Assembly: GCF_011516645.4 (NCBI RefSeq)
Contig: NZ_CP088285.1
Location: 3,056,501 to 3,120,500, forward strand
Direction of reading: 5' to 3'
Length of the DNA: 64,000 bases
From: Bradyrhizobium septentrionale
GTDB lineage: Bacteria > Pseudomonadota > Alphaproteobacteria > Rhizobiales > Xanthobacteraceae
Shown here: in pieces, positions 46,500 through 54,529 of the stretch
Layout of the letters: the number at the start of each line of letters is the position of its first letter
Numbering within the stretch: the first letter of the stretch is position 1
The notes under the pieces: model-generated
Seen by the model: only the letters and a program-made list of their open reading frames with translations
Told to the model about the DNA's origin: nothing
Database searches by the model: none
Position numbers and translations under genes: made by a program

Positions 46500-46599
46500 A
46501 CCCTCTCCCCTTGTGGGAGAGGGTGGCGCCGCAGGCGCTGGGTGAGGGGTCTCTCTCCGCGGATAGAGACCCCTCATCCGGCGTGGACTGCGTCCACGC
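46500..46599. repeat. Left arm of palindromic repeat family D, split by IS481
   Basis: ACCCTCTCCCCTTGTGGGAG to GCGTCCACGC; its other arm continues at 47972-48004 (CCACGCCACC, TTCTCCCACAAGGGGAGAAG). Rejoined across the IS it gives one long palindrome centred on TCTCTCCGCGGATAGAGA. Confidence 0.8.
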
Positions 46600-47971
46600 T
46601 GAGCAACCGGCGACATGGGTAACGGTTCAGACCGACGACATGGGTAACACAATTCTCGTTTCGTTCAGGTCTGTTGTTGGGGCTGTGGACCCTGAGGGCA
46701 ACGCGTAGCGTTGTCCTCAAGTCCACAGCCTTTTGCCTTGCGTTTGGGTCTGCGGAGTTGGTCACCGCGATGGGCGATCGTGCCGAGCACGATCGGGCCA
46801 TAGCTGACGGTCCAGCCGTCCGGGTCCTCGGCCAAGCCGACGGGCTCACCGATCAGCGCTTCGCTGATATAGATCGTGTTGCCCAACCACTTGATCTCTC
46901 CGTTGTGCCGGACCGAGCGGACGTCCTGACCGTCAGCGTATTCCGGCTTGCGCAAGACACCGTCGAAGCGGCGCGAGGAGGCCTGGTAACGGTCGGCTGG
47001 CGTGGCGTTGTCGAGCGATTGGTGAGGACGCTCTTCGTTGTAGAGATGCTGGAAGCTGTGCAAGCGCTTGAGCTGCTCGCGCATGGTGGGAGCCGGCGGA
47101 TTGGCAACGTCTTGCAGCAGCGTCAGATGCATCCGCTCATGGCGGCCGTTCTGCTGAGGTTTGCCCGGTGCAATGCGCTCCGGCGTCACGCCGGCTTTGA
47201 TCAGCTTGACCGACAGTCGTGACAATCCTCCGGCGCCGCGCGAGGCAAACGGCGAGCCGTTGTCCGAGCGCATGTAGAGTGGCAACCCAAACTCGCGCAA
47301 CGCAGCGTCCAGCACAGGCCAGACATGATCCGTGTCGGTGCGTGCCAAGGCCTGGCAGCGCAGCAGATAGCGGCTATAGGCATCGGTGAGCGTCAGCGGT
47401 TCGCAGCGCATGCCGTCCCCGGTCAGGAACCAGCCCTTGAAGTCGATGCACCAGACGTCGTTGGCCGCCTCGCAACCGGCAAAGGGCGCGCTCGAGGGCG
47501 GCCCGCGCCGGCGCAGCTTGCGCTTCACCGTCAGCCCCTCACGATCGAACAGCTCGCCGATCGTGCTTGCCGCGGGCCATGCCGTCCGAGGTGACTTCCG
47601 TTCGAGAAAGGCCAGCACCTTGATCGGCCCCCAGCTAGGATGCGCCCGACGCACCTCAAGGCAGCGCTCAGCGATCTTCTCCGCAACGCTTTGTGGACGA
47701 TGCAGCGGAGCTCGCGGACGATCGAACAGTCCGGCCGCGCCTTCTTCCTCGAACCGTGCAAGCCATTTGTAGCCCACCCGACGGCTCACTCCGAACCGCC
47801 GGCACACCGCCGCAAACGACTCCTCGTGCTTTTGTGCCGCCACCACAAACCGCATCCGTTCATCCACAGCACAGGTCTCCATCCACCCCATCGGCAAGTT
47901 CCTCCTTGCCGATCAGTTGACCCGTTACCTATGTCGCCGGTCTATTCTGTTACCTATGTAGCCGGTTAGGA
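46600..47971 (-). mobile_element. IS481-family insertion sequence
   Basis: About 1372 bp. Both ends hold a 42-bp inverted repeat (46607-46648 and 47924-47965) in which the 13-mer CGACATRGGTAAC occurs twice per end with a 12-bp spacer. The right outer copy has one change (TACATAGGTAAC). A 6-bp duplication CCACGC (46594-46599; 47972-47977) is the probable target site; removing the IS restores a continuous palindrome. Exact outer bases are uncertain by a few nt. Confidence 0.82.
46665..47891 (-). CDS. IS481-family transposase
   Basis: A DDE integrase-type transposase of 408 residues. An N-terminal helix-turn-helix (SFAAVCRRFGVSRRVGYKWL) is followed by the rve core: WCIDFKGWFL (first Asp), MRSDNGSPFASRGAG (second Asp) and PGKPQQNGRHERMHL (Glu), then NEERPHQSLDNATPADRY. 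The ATG at 47891 has AAGGAGG 9 nt upstream; two upstream TTG codons are less likely. The C-terminus carries a short basic tail. Frame is intact, so it may be active. Confidence 0.92.
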   Translation of the reverse strand: MGWMETCAVDERMRFVVAAQKHEESFAAVCRRFGVSRRVGYKWLARFEEEGAAGLFDRPRAPLHRPQSVAEKIAERCLEVRRAHPSWGPIKVLAFLERKSPRTAWPAASTIGELFDREGLTVKRKLRRRGPPSSAPFAGCEAANDVWCIDFKGWFLTGDGMRCEPLTLTDAYSRYLLRCQALARTDTDHVWPVLDAALREFGLPLYMRSDNGSPFASRGAGGLSRLSVKLIKAGVTPERIAPGKPQQNGRHERMHLTLLQDVANPPAPTMREQLKRLHSFQHLYNEERPHQSLDNATPADRYQASSRRFDGVLRKPEYADGQDVRSVRHNGEIKWLGNTIYISEALIGEPVGLAEDPDGWTVSYGPIVLGTIAHRGDQLRRPKRKAKGCGLEDNATRCPQGPQPQQQT

Positions 47972-48167
47972 CCACGCCACCTTCTCCCACAAGGGGAGAA
48001 GGGAAGAGGGGACTTGTTACGCAGCCTATTGTAATCACGCGATAATTCCAGAATCGGCGAGCCGTCGCCAATCCTCGGCCAGCCGCATTTCCAAATCCGG
48101 CGAGCGCTCTCGCGCCCCCTGCGGCCTGATCCCGGCCACGCCCATCGCGTCATTGCCGGAGGATCCC

Positions 48168-49595
48168 GTGACCCGTCGAAAGCTCTTTCTTGTTCTCGCT
48201 GCCAGCACCGCCTTCGGCGCGCTGGCGCTCTCGGCCGCCCGCGCCCGCGATGTGCCCAGGGTCGCGACCGGTTTTGTTGCGAACATCGTCTGCTCGGAGA
48301 CCTTCGTCAGCGGTCTCGACCCCAGGCGAAACCTGGCCGAGACCACGGACGCGATGCCGGGAACCGGCCTGATCACCTGGGCGATGGACACCGAGGTCGA
48401 CCTTGATCGCAAGGACGTCACCGTGACACTGTTCGGGCTTGGCGGCAGCCACGCAGTCTATCGCGAGGGGTTCGGCTGCACGCTCGACCATGGTGCGCTG
48501 CTTGCCGATGGCCCGCTGCCGCCCTCGAGGCCGCAGGCCGCGTTGCTGCCGGAGATCGCCGGTCCCGCAATCGTTGCACCACAGACCCCGCAGCTCGCGG
48601 CCGCGCTGGATCGCGCCTTCGCGGAGCCGGCCGAGCCGCCGTTCCGCCGCACCCGCGCGGTCGTCGTCATGAAGGATGGCCGCATCGTCGCCGAGCGCTA
48701 TGCCGACGGCATCGGCACCGATACGCCGCTGCTCGGCTTCTCCGTGACCAAATCGGTGATCTCGGCCTTGATCGGAATTTTGGTGCGCGACGGCAAGCTT
48801 GCGGTCGACCAGCCGGTGCCGATCGCCGCCTGGCAGGATCCGAAGGATCCGCGCCACGCGATCACGGTCGATCGGCTCCTGCGCCACACCGCGGGCCTCG
48901 CGCTCGGCAGCTCGCTGCAGGCCTCGCTGGCCTCCGCGCTCGAGCCGGTCAACCGGATGAAGTTTATGGAGCCGGACATGGCCGCGTACGCCGAGAGCAT
49001 TCCGCTCGAGACTGCGCCGGGCAAGGCGTGGAATTATCACGACGGCAATTTCATCATCCTCTCGCATCTGATCCGCAACGCGGCCGGTGGCCACGCCGCC
49101 GATGTGATACGGTTCGCGCGGGCTGAATTGTTCGGTCCGCTCGGCATGCGCAATGTCGTGATGCAGTTCGATGCTGCGGGCACGCCGGAAGGATCGGGCG
49201 CGATGATGGCGAGCGCACGCGACTGGGCGCGTCTCGGCCAGCTCTACCTCAATGACGGTGTCGTCGGGGGAAAACGCATCCTGCCCGAGGGCTGGGTGAC
49301 ATATTCGGCATCGCCGACGGCGAATGCCTGGGTCGGCATCGGCGCGGGCTTCTGGACCAATCTCGGCGACAGCTTTGGCGCAAACTACCGCGTCGCGCAC
49401 GGCTGGCCGCGCGACGCCTTCTTCGCCAAGGGCACGATCGGGCAGTATGTGATTATCGTGCCGTCGCAGCGGCTCGTCATCGTCCGCCTCGGCCGCTCGC
49501 CGAACATGCCGCCCGCGGCGGACGGTGTGTCCGACCTGGTCCGTGACGTCGTCACAGCGACGTCCACTGGCGCGCGGCTCGCGGGCGGCAATTGA
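48168..49595 (+). CDS. Serine hydrolase, class C beta-lactamase/6-aminohexanoate hydrolase type
   Basis: A 475-residue secreted hydrolase. The start is a GTG at 48168 with GGAGG 7 nt upstream; TRRKLFLVLAASTAFGALAL is a signal peptide with a twin-Arg-like RR. The SxxK nucleophile is S192-V-T-K195, the Tyr motif is WNYHDGNF, and an extra roughly 140-residue N-terminal segment precedes the catalytic domain. Closest architecture is the 6-aminohexanoate-dimer hydrolase/EstB group. Substrate unknown. It lies alone between the IS481 scar and the DUF1330 gene. Confidence 0.88.
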   Translation: MTRRKLFLVLAASTAFGALALSAARARDVPRVATGFVANIVCSETFVSGLDPRRNLAETTDAMPGTGLITWAMDTEVDLDRKDVTVTLFGLGGSHAVYREGFGCTLDHGALLADGPLPPSRPQAALLPEIAGPAIVAPQTPQLAAALDRAFAEPAEPPFRRTRAVVVMKDGRIVAERYADGIGTDTPLLGFSVTKSVISALIGILVRDGKLAVDQPVPIAAWQDPKDPRHAITVDRLLRHTAGLALGSSLQASLASALEPVNRMKFMEPDMAAYAESIPLETAPGKAWNYHDGNFIILSHLIRNAAGGHAADVIRFARAELFGPLGMRNVVMQFDAAGTPEGSGAMMASARDWARLGQLYLNDGVVGGKRILPEGWVTYSASPTANAWVGIGAGFWTNLGDSFGANYRVAHGWPRDAFFAKGTIGQYVIIVPSQRLVIVRLGRSPNMPPAADGVSDLVRDVVTATSTGARLAGGN

Positions 49596-49664
49596 CTAGA
49601 GCGTTTTCGTCACACACCCGCGCGATCGTGATTTGAATCTCCGCGTGAGGAATTTTCTGATGCC

Positions 49665-49692
49665 GCGGCGCATCTCGCACCAGATGCGCCGC
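49665..49692. repeat. Hairpin in the DUF1330 leader
   Basis: GCGGCGCATCT and AGATGCGCCGC form a perfect 11-bp stem with a 6-nt loop, extended outside by GAGGAATT/AATTCCCTC. It is 35 bp before the DUF1330 ATG. No T-run follows on the plus strand, so it is more likely a structured leader or a small mobile repeat than a terminator. Confidence 0.55.
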
Positions 49693-49727
49693 AATTCCCT
49701 CAGGAAACGCCTCAGCCGGAGATCATC

Positions 49728-50018
49728 ATGCCGAAAGCCTACTGGATCGTGCACGTCACGGTTCACGACGAAGCCCGTTACCCCGAATATCTCGCCGCCG
49801 CGATGCCGGTGTTCGCGAAATACGGCGCCAACTTCATCGTGCGCAACGGTCCCTACGAGGTGATGGAAGGCGCGACCCGCCAGCGCAACTTCGTCATCGA
49901 GTTCAAGGATCGCGCCACCGCGATGGAATGCTACACCTGCCCCGAATATCAGGCCGCGAAAGCGATCCGGCAGAAATATTCGGACGGGGATTTTGTCATC
50001 ATCGATGGCGCGGATTAA
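49728..50018 (+). CDS. DUF1330 protein (ferredoxin-like fold)
   Basis: A 96-residue protein with the DUF1330 pattern: YWIVHVTVHDEARYPEYLAA near the start, GANFIVRNGPYEVMEG in the middle and a C-terminal CPEYQAAKAIRQKYSDGDFV. The family is a dimeric alpha/beta-barrel relative of small monooxygenases; function is unknown. GGAG lies 8 nt before the ATG. It is followed by a palindrome that may end its transcript. Confidence 0.9.
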   Translation: MPKAYWIVHVTVHDEARYPEYLAAAMPVFAKYGANFIVRNGPYEVMEGATRQRNFVIEFKDRATAMECYTCPEYQAAKAIRQKYSDGDFVIIDGAD

Positions 50019-50024
50019 GTGAGT

Positions 50025-50127
50025 TGTCATTCCGGGGCATGCGAAGCATGAGCCCGGAATCCATCTCTCCTCATGTAATGCGGCTCAATGGATTCCGGGC
50101 TCTCGCTTCGCGAGCCCCGGAATGACA
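50025..50127. repeat. Palindromic repeat after the DUF1330 gene
   Basis: TGTCATTCCGGGG...GCCCGGAATCCAT and its complement ATGGATTCCGGGC...CCCCGGAATGACA form a long palindrome. It is a common Bradyrhizobium intergenic element and sits 7 bp past the stop at 50018. Confidence 0.8.
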
Positions 50128-50197
50128 GTGAGGTGAGCAAGTAAAGTTCAGACGAATCATGTCGCGAGAATGCGAAGCTGCGTCCCCATCCTGAGCT

Positions 50198-50302
50198 GTC
50201 ATCGCCCGGCTCGACCGGGCGATCCAGTACGCCGCGGCCTCTCGGTTCAAGCATCCCTTTCTCTGGAATACTGGATCACCCGCATGCGCGGGTGATGACA
50301 CC
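50198..50302. repeat. Dispersed repeat family C, copy 2
   Basis: Near-identical to 7568-7672, same orientation. Its right end runs to within 40 bp of the broken family E repeat and the IS30 end. The gap 50019-50364 is wholly repeats; no gene is visible. Confidence 0.85.
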
Positions 50303-51350
50303 GCGCTGTTTGACACCTTGAATTGCGACCCATCCCCATCGTCGTCCCGGCGAAGGCCGGGAGGTGGATTCACACTCGAAGTGCAACACTTGGGAGAAGG
50401 CCTCGGCGGGAGTTTGGAAGTCAAGGCATTTGCGCGGGGTGTTGTTGTAGGCGTTGATGGACTGATGGAAGCGGCGCGTCGGGAGGGTTGCGAGGTCGGT
50501 TTTGCGCGGGATGAAGCGTCGCATTCGACCGATCGCATTCTCGATGCCGCCCTTCTGCCAGGGCGCGTGCGGATCGCAGAAGAAGGTCTCGATCGCGAGG
50601 CGGTGCAGCGCCGTGTGACAGGCGAACTCGGTGCCATTGTCGAAGGTGACGGTCTGGCACAGGTCCTGTGGCAGGGATGCGAACAAGCGAACGAGATGAC
50701 GGGCGACGCCGCGCGCAACCTTGCTGGCGAGGCGGATGCCGCGCAGCAGGCGCGAGGTGCGCTCATGCACAGTCAGGATGGCCTGACCGTATTTGGAGAA
50801 CATCATCAGGTCGGCTTCCCAATGACCGGGGGGGGCTGCGATCGTCGGCCTCGATAGGCCGTTTATCCAAGGAAACACGGCCTTCAATGAAGCTTGCGGG
50901 ACTGCCGCCCTTCTTGCCGCGGTAACCGCGCTTGCTCTTGCCGCGCGGCAGATAACGCCGCCAGCTGAAGTCCGAGGTGCGTCGGATCTGGGCGTAGATG
51001 AAGCGGTAGATGGTCTCGTGGGAGATCACCTTGCGGCCGTGTTCGCGGGCCAGCCGGCCGGCGACCTGCTCGGGCGACCAGCCCCGACCCAGGCGTTCCA
51101 ACACCGCACGGCGCAGGCCGGGCTCCCGTTCGAGGCGTACGCCCGTCCAGCGCCGTGCTCGCATCTGTTGCTGGGCATAGCCGGGTTTGTAGCCGACCTG
51201 GACCCCTCGATTGCGGTTCAGCTCCCGAGAGATCGTTGATGGCGAGCGATCCAGAGCTGCCGCGATTTGCCGGACCGAGCTGCCATTGGCCGAAAGCCGG
51301 GCAATCTCGCATCGCTCGTCCAGGGATAGCTGCTCGTAACTCCGCCCCAT
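50276..51350 (-). pseudogene. IS30-family transposase, frameshifted
   Basis: The ATG at 51350 opens a frame with the IS30 N-terminal HTH (YEQLSLDERCEIARLSANGS; IAAALDRSPSTISRELNRNR). It fails after PIEADDRS, where a run of eight C (50828-50835) carries one base too many. In the next frame the DDE core continues: GHWEADLMMF, TVTFDNGTEF and GGIENAIGRMRRFIPR, then YNNTPRKCLDFQTPAEAF. Removing one C would restore a single protein. No stop codon occurs before the IS end, so the frame runs on to 50276 in flanking repeat. Confidence 0.88.
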
Positions 51351-51395
51351 CGCAACACCTCCTCAAGGAAGTGTTGCACTTCGTTTGTGAACTCA
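50365..51395 (-). mobile_element. IS30-family insertion sequence
   Basis: About 1031 bp. The ends share inverted repeats: left TTCACACTCGAAGTGCAACA, right (reverse complement) TTCACAAACGAAGTGCAACA. The flanks suggest a short duplication (GG or GGA), but the outer bases are uncertain by 2-3 nt. It interrupts the family E repeat between GGCCGGGA and GGGACCCATTACC. Confidence 0.8.
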
Positions 51396-51397
51396 GG

Positions 51398-51509
51398 GGA
51401 CCCATTACCACAAATGCCAATTGTTGCGTGACGCTGGGGCCACGGCCTGTTTCCAACAACCCTACCCTGTGGTCATGGGTCCCGGCCCCCGTGCGCAATT
51501 GCGCACTAG
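51398..51509. repeat. Middle part of the split family E repeat
   Basis: GGACCCATTACCACAAATG to GCAATTGCGCACTAG, matching the body of the intact copy at 44586-44755 (GGGACCCAT...GCTGGGGCC...GGTCATGGGTCCC). The left piece is 50340-50362 and the right piece is 52954-52972. Confidence 0.75.
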
Positions 51510-52953
51510 GAGCCCGTCCAGATATGTTTTCGTGACGGGCATTTGTTGTAGAGTAGCAGGCTCAGGCTGCGTTTGCGAGGTTGAACAGCTTGAGGAGGTT
51601 ATGGACGGTGCAGATCATTGTCCACTCGGCGCGCACTTTCTCGATGCCCCGCAACAGGAACTGGCGGAAGCCTCTTGCCTGTTTGATCTGCCCGAACACC
51701 GGCTCCACCACTTGCTTTCGCAATCGGTAGGGTGTTTCGAAGCCGCCATCGTCGATCTTCTTTCGCATGGCCTGTGTCAGCGGGCCGCCGACTTTTCCGT
51801 TCGCTACTGTCGGGTGTTTGGCGCGTCCGGGCGCGACATAGCCATCGATGCTGCGTGTGTCGAGCGCTTCGAGATTGGCTTCGCTGCAGTAGCCGGAATC
51901 CGCTGAGGCCTGCCGCGGCTTGCGGCCAAGATTGCTCTCGATGGCCTCGATCAGGGGCACCAACTGGCCCTGATCGCTGCCGTGCTGGGTCAGTTCTTGC
52001 GCGACAATGATCTGGGCATGTGCATCGACGGCCGCCTGGGCATTATAGGCCTGAACGAAGCCATCCTTCGACTTCATGATGCGGCTTTCCGGATCGGTGA
52101 AGTTGCGTTGCGCCTTGGGATTGGGTTCCTCCGATGGCAGCGCCGCCGGTTTGCCCGGCTTCTTGCGGCCTTCGGCCTGGCGCTGCTGTTCCTTTTCGGC
52201 CTCGATGCGGCGCTCTTCCTCCGCCGCCAGTTTGGCGTCCGCTTCCAGCGCCGCCATCGCTTGCTGGATCTTCGCCAGCCGTTTCTGCTTGTCGACGGTC
52301 CAGTCCGGCAGTTCGTCGCTGTTGCCGAAAGTCTCATCCTCCGAGGCATCCGCCGCCTCGGCGGCCGCCAGCATGCGAGCGACCTCGGCCTTCAATTCCG
52401 CCTCGCGCTTCTTCATGCGCTCATAACTCATCGCCTTGTGTTTCGACGCGTTCGCCTTGATCTTCGTACCATCCAGCGCGACATGACCGAGCTTGACCAG
52501 CCCGGCCGTCTCGCACAACTTCAGAACCTGCACGAATAGCGCGCCGAGCGCCTTCAAATGTCGCTTGCGAAAGTCGCTGATCGTCCGAAAATCCGGCGCA
52601 TCCAGCGCCACGATCATCACAAAATCGTTCCGCTCCCGGCAGGCCTTGGCAATCCGACGCGACGAATACAGCCCACTCGCATAGCTATGCAGCAGCAGCG
52701 CCACCATCATCCGCGGATCAAACGGCGGCTGCCCAAGCCCGCTCACATAGCTGCCCATGATCTCCCTGAGATCGAGGCTCTCCCGCACCAGATCAACCAT
52801 AAACCGCGAGACATGGCCTTTCGGCACGAAGTCCTGCACATTCGGCGGCAGAAGCAGCGTCTGATCGATGTTCCAAGGCCGAAAATACTTGCTCATCGCC
52901 CAATGTTGAATCAGACCCGACCAGATTTGAACAGCGACTATCCAGACAAGCTC
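51510..52953 (-). mobile_element. IS1182-family insertion sequence
   Basis: A 1444-bp element with ends GAGCCCGTCCAGA (left) and GAGCTTGTCTGGA (right, reverse complement), flanked on both sides by CTAG (51506-51509; 52954-52957), the palindromic 4-bp target typical of the family. Its transposase gene is intact. Confidence 0.88.
51562..52896 (-). CDS. IS1182-family transposase
   Basis: A DDE transposase of 444 residues. The N-terminal domain has FVPKGHVSRFMVDLVRE and DPRMMVALLLHSYASGLYSS. The catalytic core has HVALDGTKIKANASKHKAM (first Asp), SADSGYCSEANLEAL (second Asp) and VEPVFGQIKQARGFRQFLLR (Glu). A long charged Glu/Lys/Arg insertion of about 120 residues lies between the first two, as usual in the family. 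The ATG at 52896 fits. The frame is intact. Confidence 0.93.
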   Translation of the reverse strand: MSKYFRPWNIDQTLLLPPNVQDFVPKGHVSRFMVDLVRESLDLREIMGSYVSGLGQPPFDPRMMVALLLHSYASGLYSSRRIAKACRERNDFVMIVALDAPDFRTISDFRKRHLKALGALFVQVLKLCETAGLVKLGHVALDGTKIKANASKHKAMSYERMKKREAELKAEVARMLAAAEAADASEDETFGNSDELPDWTVDKQKRLAKIQQAMAALEADAKLAAEEERRIEAEKEQQRQAEGRKKPGKPAALPSEEPNPKAQRNFTDPESRIMKSKDGFVQAYNAQAAVDAHAQIIVAQELTQHGSDQGQLVPLIEAIESNLGRKPRQASADSGYCSEANLEALDTRSIDGYVAPGRAKHPTVANGKVGGPLTQAMRKKIDDGGFETPYRLRKQVVEPVFGQIKQARGFRQFLLRGIEKVRAEWTMICTVHNLLKLFNLANAA

Positions 52954-53011
52954 CTAGGCCGGGACGACAGCCGTGGATGTGGCGCTTGCGCTGCAACGAC
53001 GAGCGCCGCCC

Positions 53012-54382
53012 CTACTGCCGCCCCAACTGCGTCGCCTTCTCCACGCGGTCGAACCGCTCCAGCGTCAGGATCGCGTCGGCGAGCTGGTCGGCGCGCTTGT
53101 CGAGTACCGGGCGGGCCAGCGTCAGGAACTTCTGCTGCATCGCCTGCGCGTCGGGGAACGAGGTCGGCTCGCCGGAGGGATCGGCATAGAGGCGCTCATG
53201 CACGCCGTCATCGGTGGTGATCGAGACGCGGGCACCGAACGGATGGGTGCGGCCGACCTCGAGGCGGTCGTCCTGCACCACGTCGAACTTGTCGGCGAGC
53301 GCGTCGATCGCCTTATCGCCGAGCCGGTCGTAATCGTCCCAGCCGAAATGGCCCTGGTCGAGCGCGATCGCGCCGGTGAAGAACATCGAGAACTGGCCGC
53401 CGACCACCGAGGTCGGGTGGCGCTTGGTGGCGGCGTCGCCGGTCAGCGTGATGCCATTGCGGTGCAGGCCGATCTCGACCTTCTTGATCTGGTCCGGGGT
53501 CAGATTGTGCTCGCGCCGCATCGCGATCAGCGCGTCGATCGCGGCGTGGGTGTAGCGGCAGCTCGGATACGGCTTCACGCCGATCTTCAGGGTCTCGTAG
53601 GTGTGGCCCAGTCCCGCCACCGCCTTGTCCGGATGCGCATCGTCGCTGTAGCCGACCAAGAGGCCGTGCTTGCCTTCGATCGCCTCGCTCGAGCCGACAA
53701 AATCGTTGCGTGCCAAAGTCGCGGCGATCACGCCGTTCATCGCGGCGGCGCCGACCTGGTAGCGCTTGTTCCAGGCGCCGTTGACCAGGAATTGCAGCGA
53801 GCCCGCAGCCTGGCTGCCGGAGACGCCGAACGCGGAGATGATCTGATCCTTCGACAGGCCGAACAGCTTGGCCGCCGCCGCCGCGGCGCCATAGGTGCCG
53901 GCGGTCGCGGTCGGGTGGAAGCCGCGGGCGTAATGCGAGGTCGGGTCGAGCGCGTTGCCGAGCCGGCAGCACACTTCATAACCGGCGACGATCGCGGTCA
54001 GCACGTCGCGGCCGGAGGCGCCGACCATCTCGCCGATGGCGAAGGCGGCGGGCACCACCGGCGCGCTCGGATGCAGCGAGGAATCGGCGTGGGTGTCGTC
54101 GAAGTCGAGCGAATGGCCGAGCGCGCCGTTGAGCAGCGCCGCGACCGCCGGGGTCCAGGTCTTGGTGTCGCCGAACACGGTGGCCTCGCCCTTGCCGTCG
54201 AGCGCCAGCGCCTCCAGCATCTTCATCAGCGAGGGCGTCGATTCCGCATCGCGGCGGGCGCGGATCGCGCTGCCCAGGAAATCCAGCGTCAAAACCTTGG
54301 CGCGCTCCAGCACCGCCGGCGGGATGTCGGCATATTTCAGGTCGGCGACGTAGGCGGCGAGCGTTGCGGTTTCGTGGGCCAT
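53012..54382 (-). CDS. MmgE/PrpD-family protein
   Basis: A 456-residue member of the MmgE/PrpD family, which includes 2-methylcitrate dehydratase and cis-aconitate decarboxylase. Family marks are LDFLGSAIRARRD, GALGHSLDFDDTH, HYARGFHPTATAGTYGAAAA and KPYPSCRYTHAAIDAL. It is probably a cytoplasmic dehydratase, decarboxylase or isomerase acting on a tricarboxylate-like acid. No prpB/prpC partners are adjacent, so a methylcitrate role is doubtful. It is divergent from the FUSC gene. Confidence 0.9.
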   Translation of the reverse strand: MAHETATLAAYVADLKYADIPPAVLERAKVLTLDFLGSAIRARRDAESTPSLMKMLEALALDGKGEATVFGDTKTWTPAVAALLNGALGHSLDFDDTHADSSLHPSAPVVPAAFAIGEMVGASGRDVLTAIVAGYEVCCRLGNALDPTSHYARGFHPTATAGTYGAAAAAAKLFGLSKDQIISAFGVSGSQAAGSLQFLVNGAWNKRYQVGAAAMNGVIAATLARNDFVGSSEAIEGKHGLLVGYSDDAHPDKAVAGLGHTYETLKIGVKPYPSCRYTHAAIDALIAMRREHNLTPDQIKKVEIGLHRNGITLTGDAATKRHPTSVVGGQFSMFFTGAIALDQGHFGWDDYDRLGDKAIDALADKFDVVQDDRLEVGRTHPFGARVSITTDDGVHERLYADPSGEPTSFPDAQAMQQKFLTLARPVLDKRADQLADAILTLERFDRVEKATQLGRQ

Positions 54383-54529
54383 CGTGTTTCCTCAATTTTG
54401 CGGCGCAGGGTAGGCGGGCAGGTTTGGCCTTTCAAGCCACCTTGCCGCCGCGGGCAGCAGCCATGCTCCAACTCGCTTGGCTTCAAATCATGTGACACGG
54501 GCCTTTCCATTGATTGCGGATCAGGGTGC

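Noticed and set aside
26781..49595. True beta-lactamases conferring resistance
   Set aside because: Both serine hydrolases have the SxxK fold, but the architecture fits EstB/6-aminohexanoate-hydrolase types; there is no evidence for beta-lactam hydrolysis.
49600..49640. Short remnant AGAGCGTTTTCGTCAC as a regulatory site
   Set aside because: It matches half of the dispersed 19635-19680 repeat and has no dyad of its own.
52973..54529. Upstream extension of the FUSC frame
   Set aside because: Overlaps the PrpD gene fully in antisense; similarity to FUSC begins only at the ATG at 54530.
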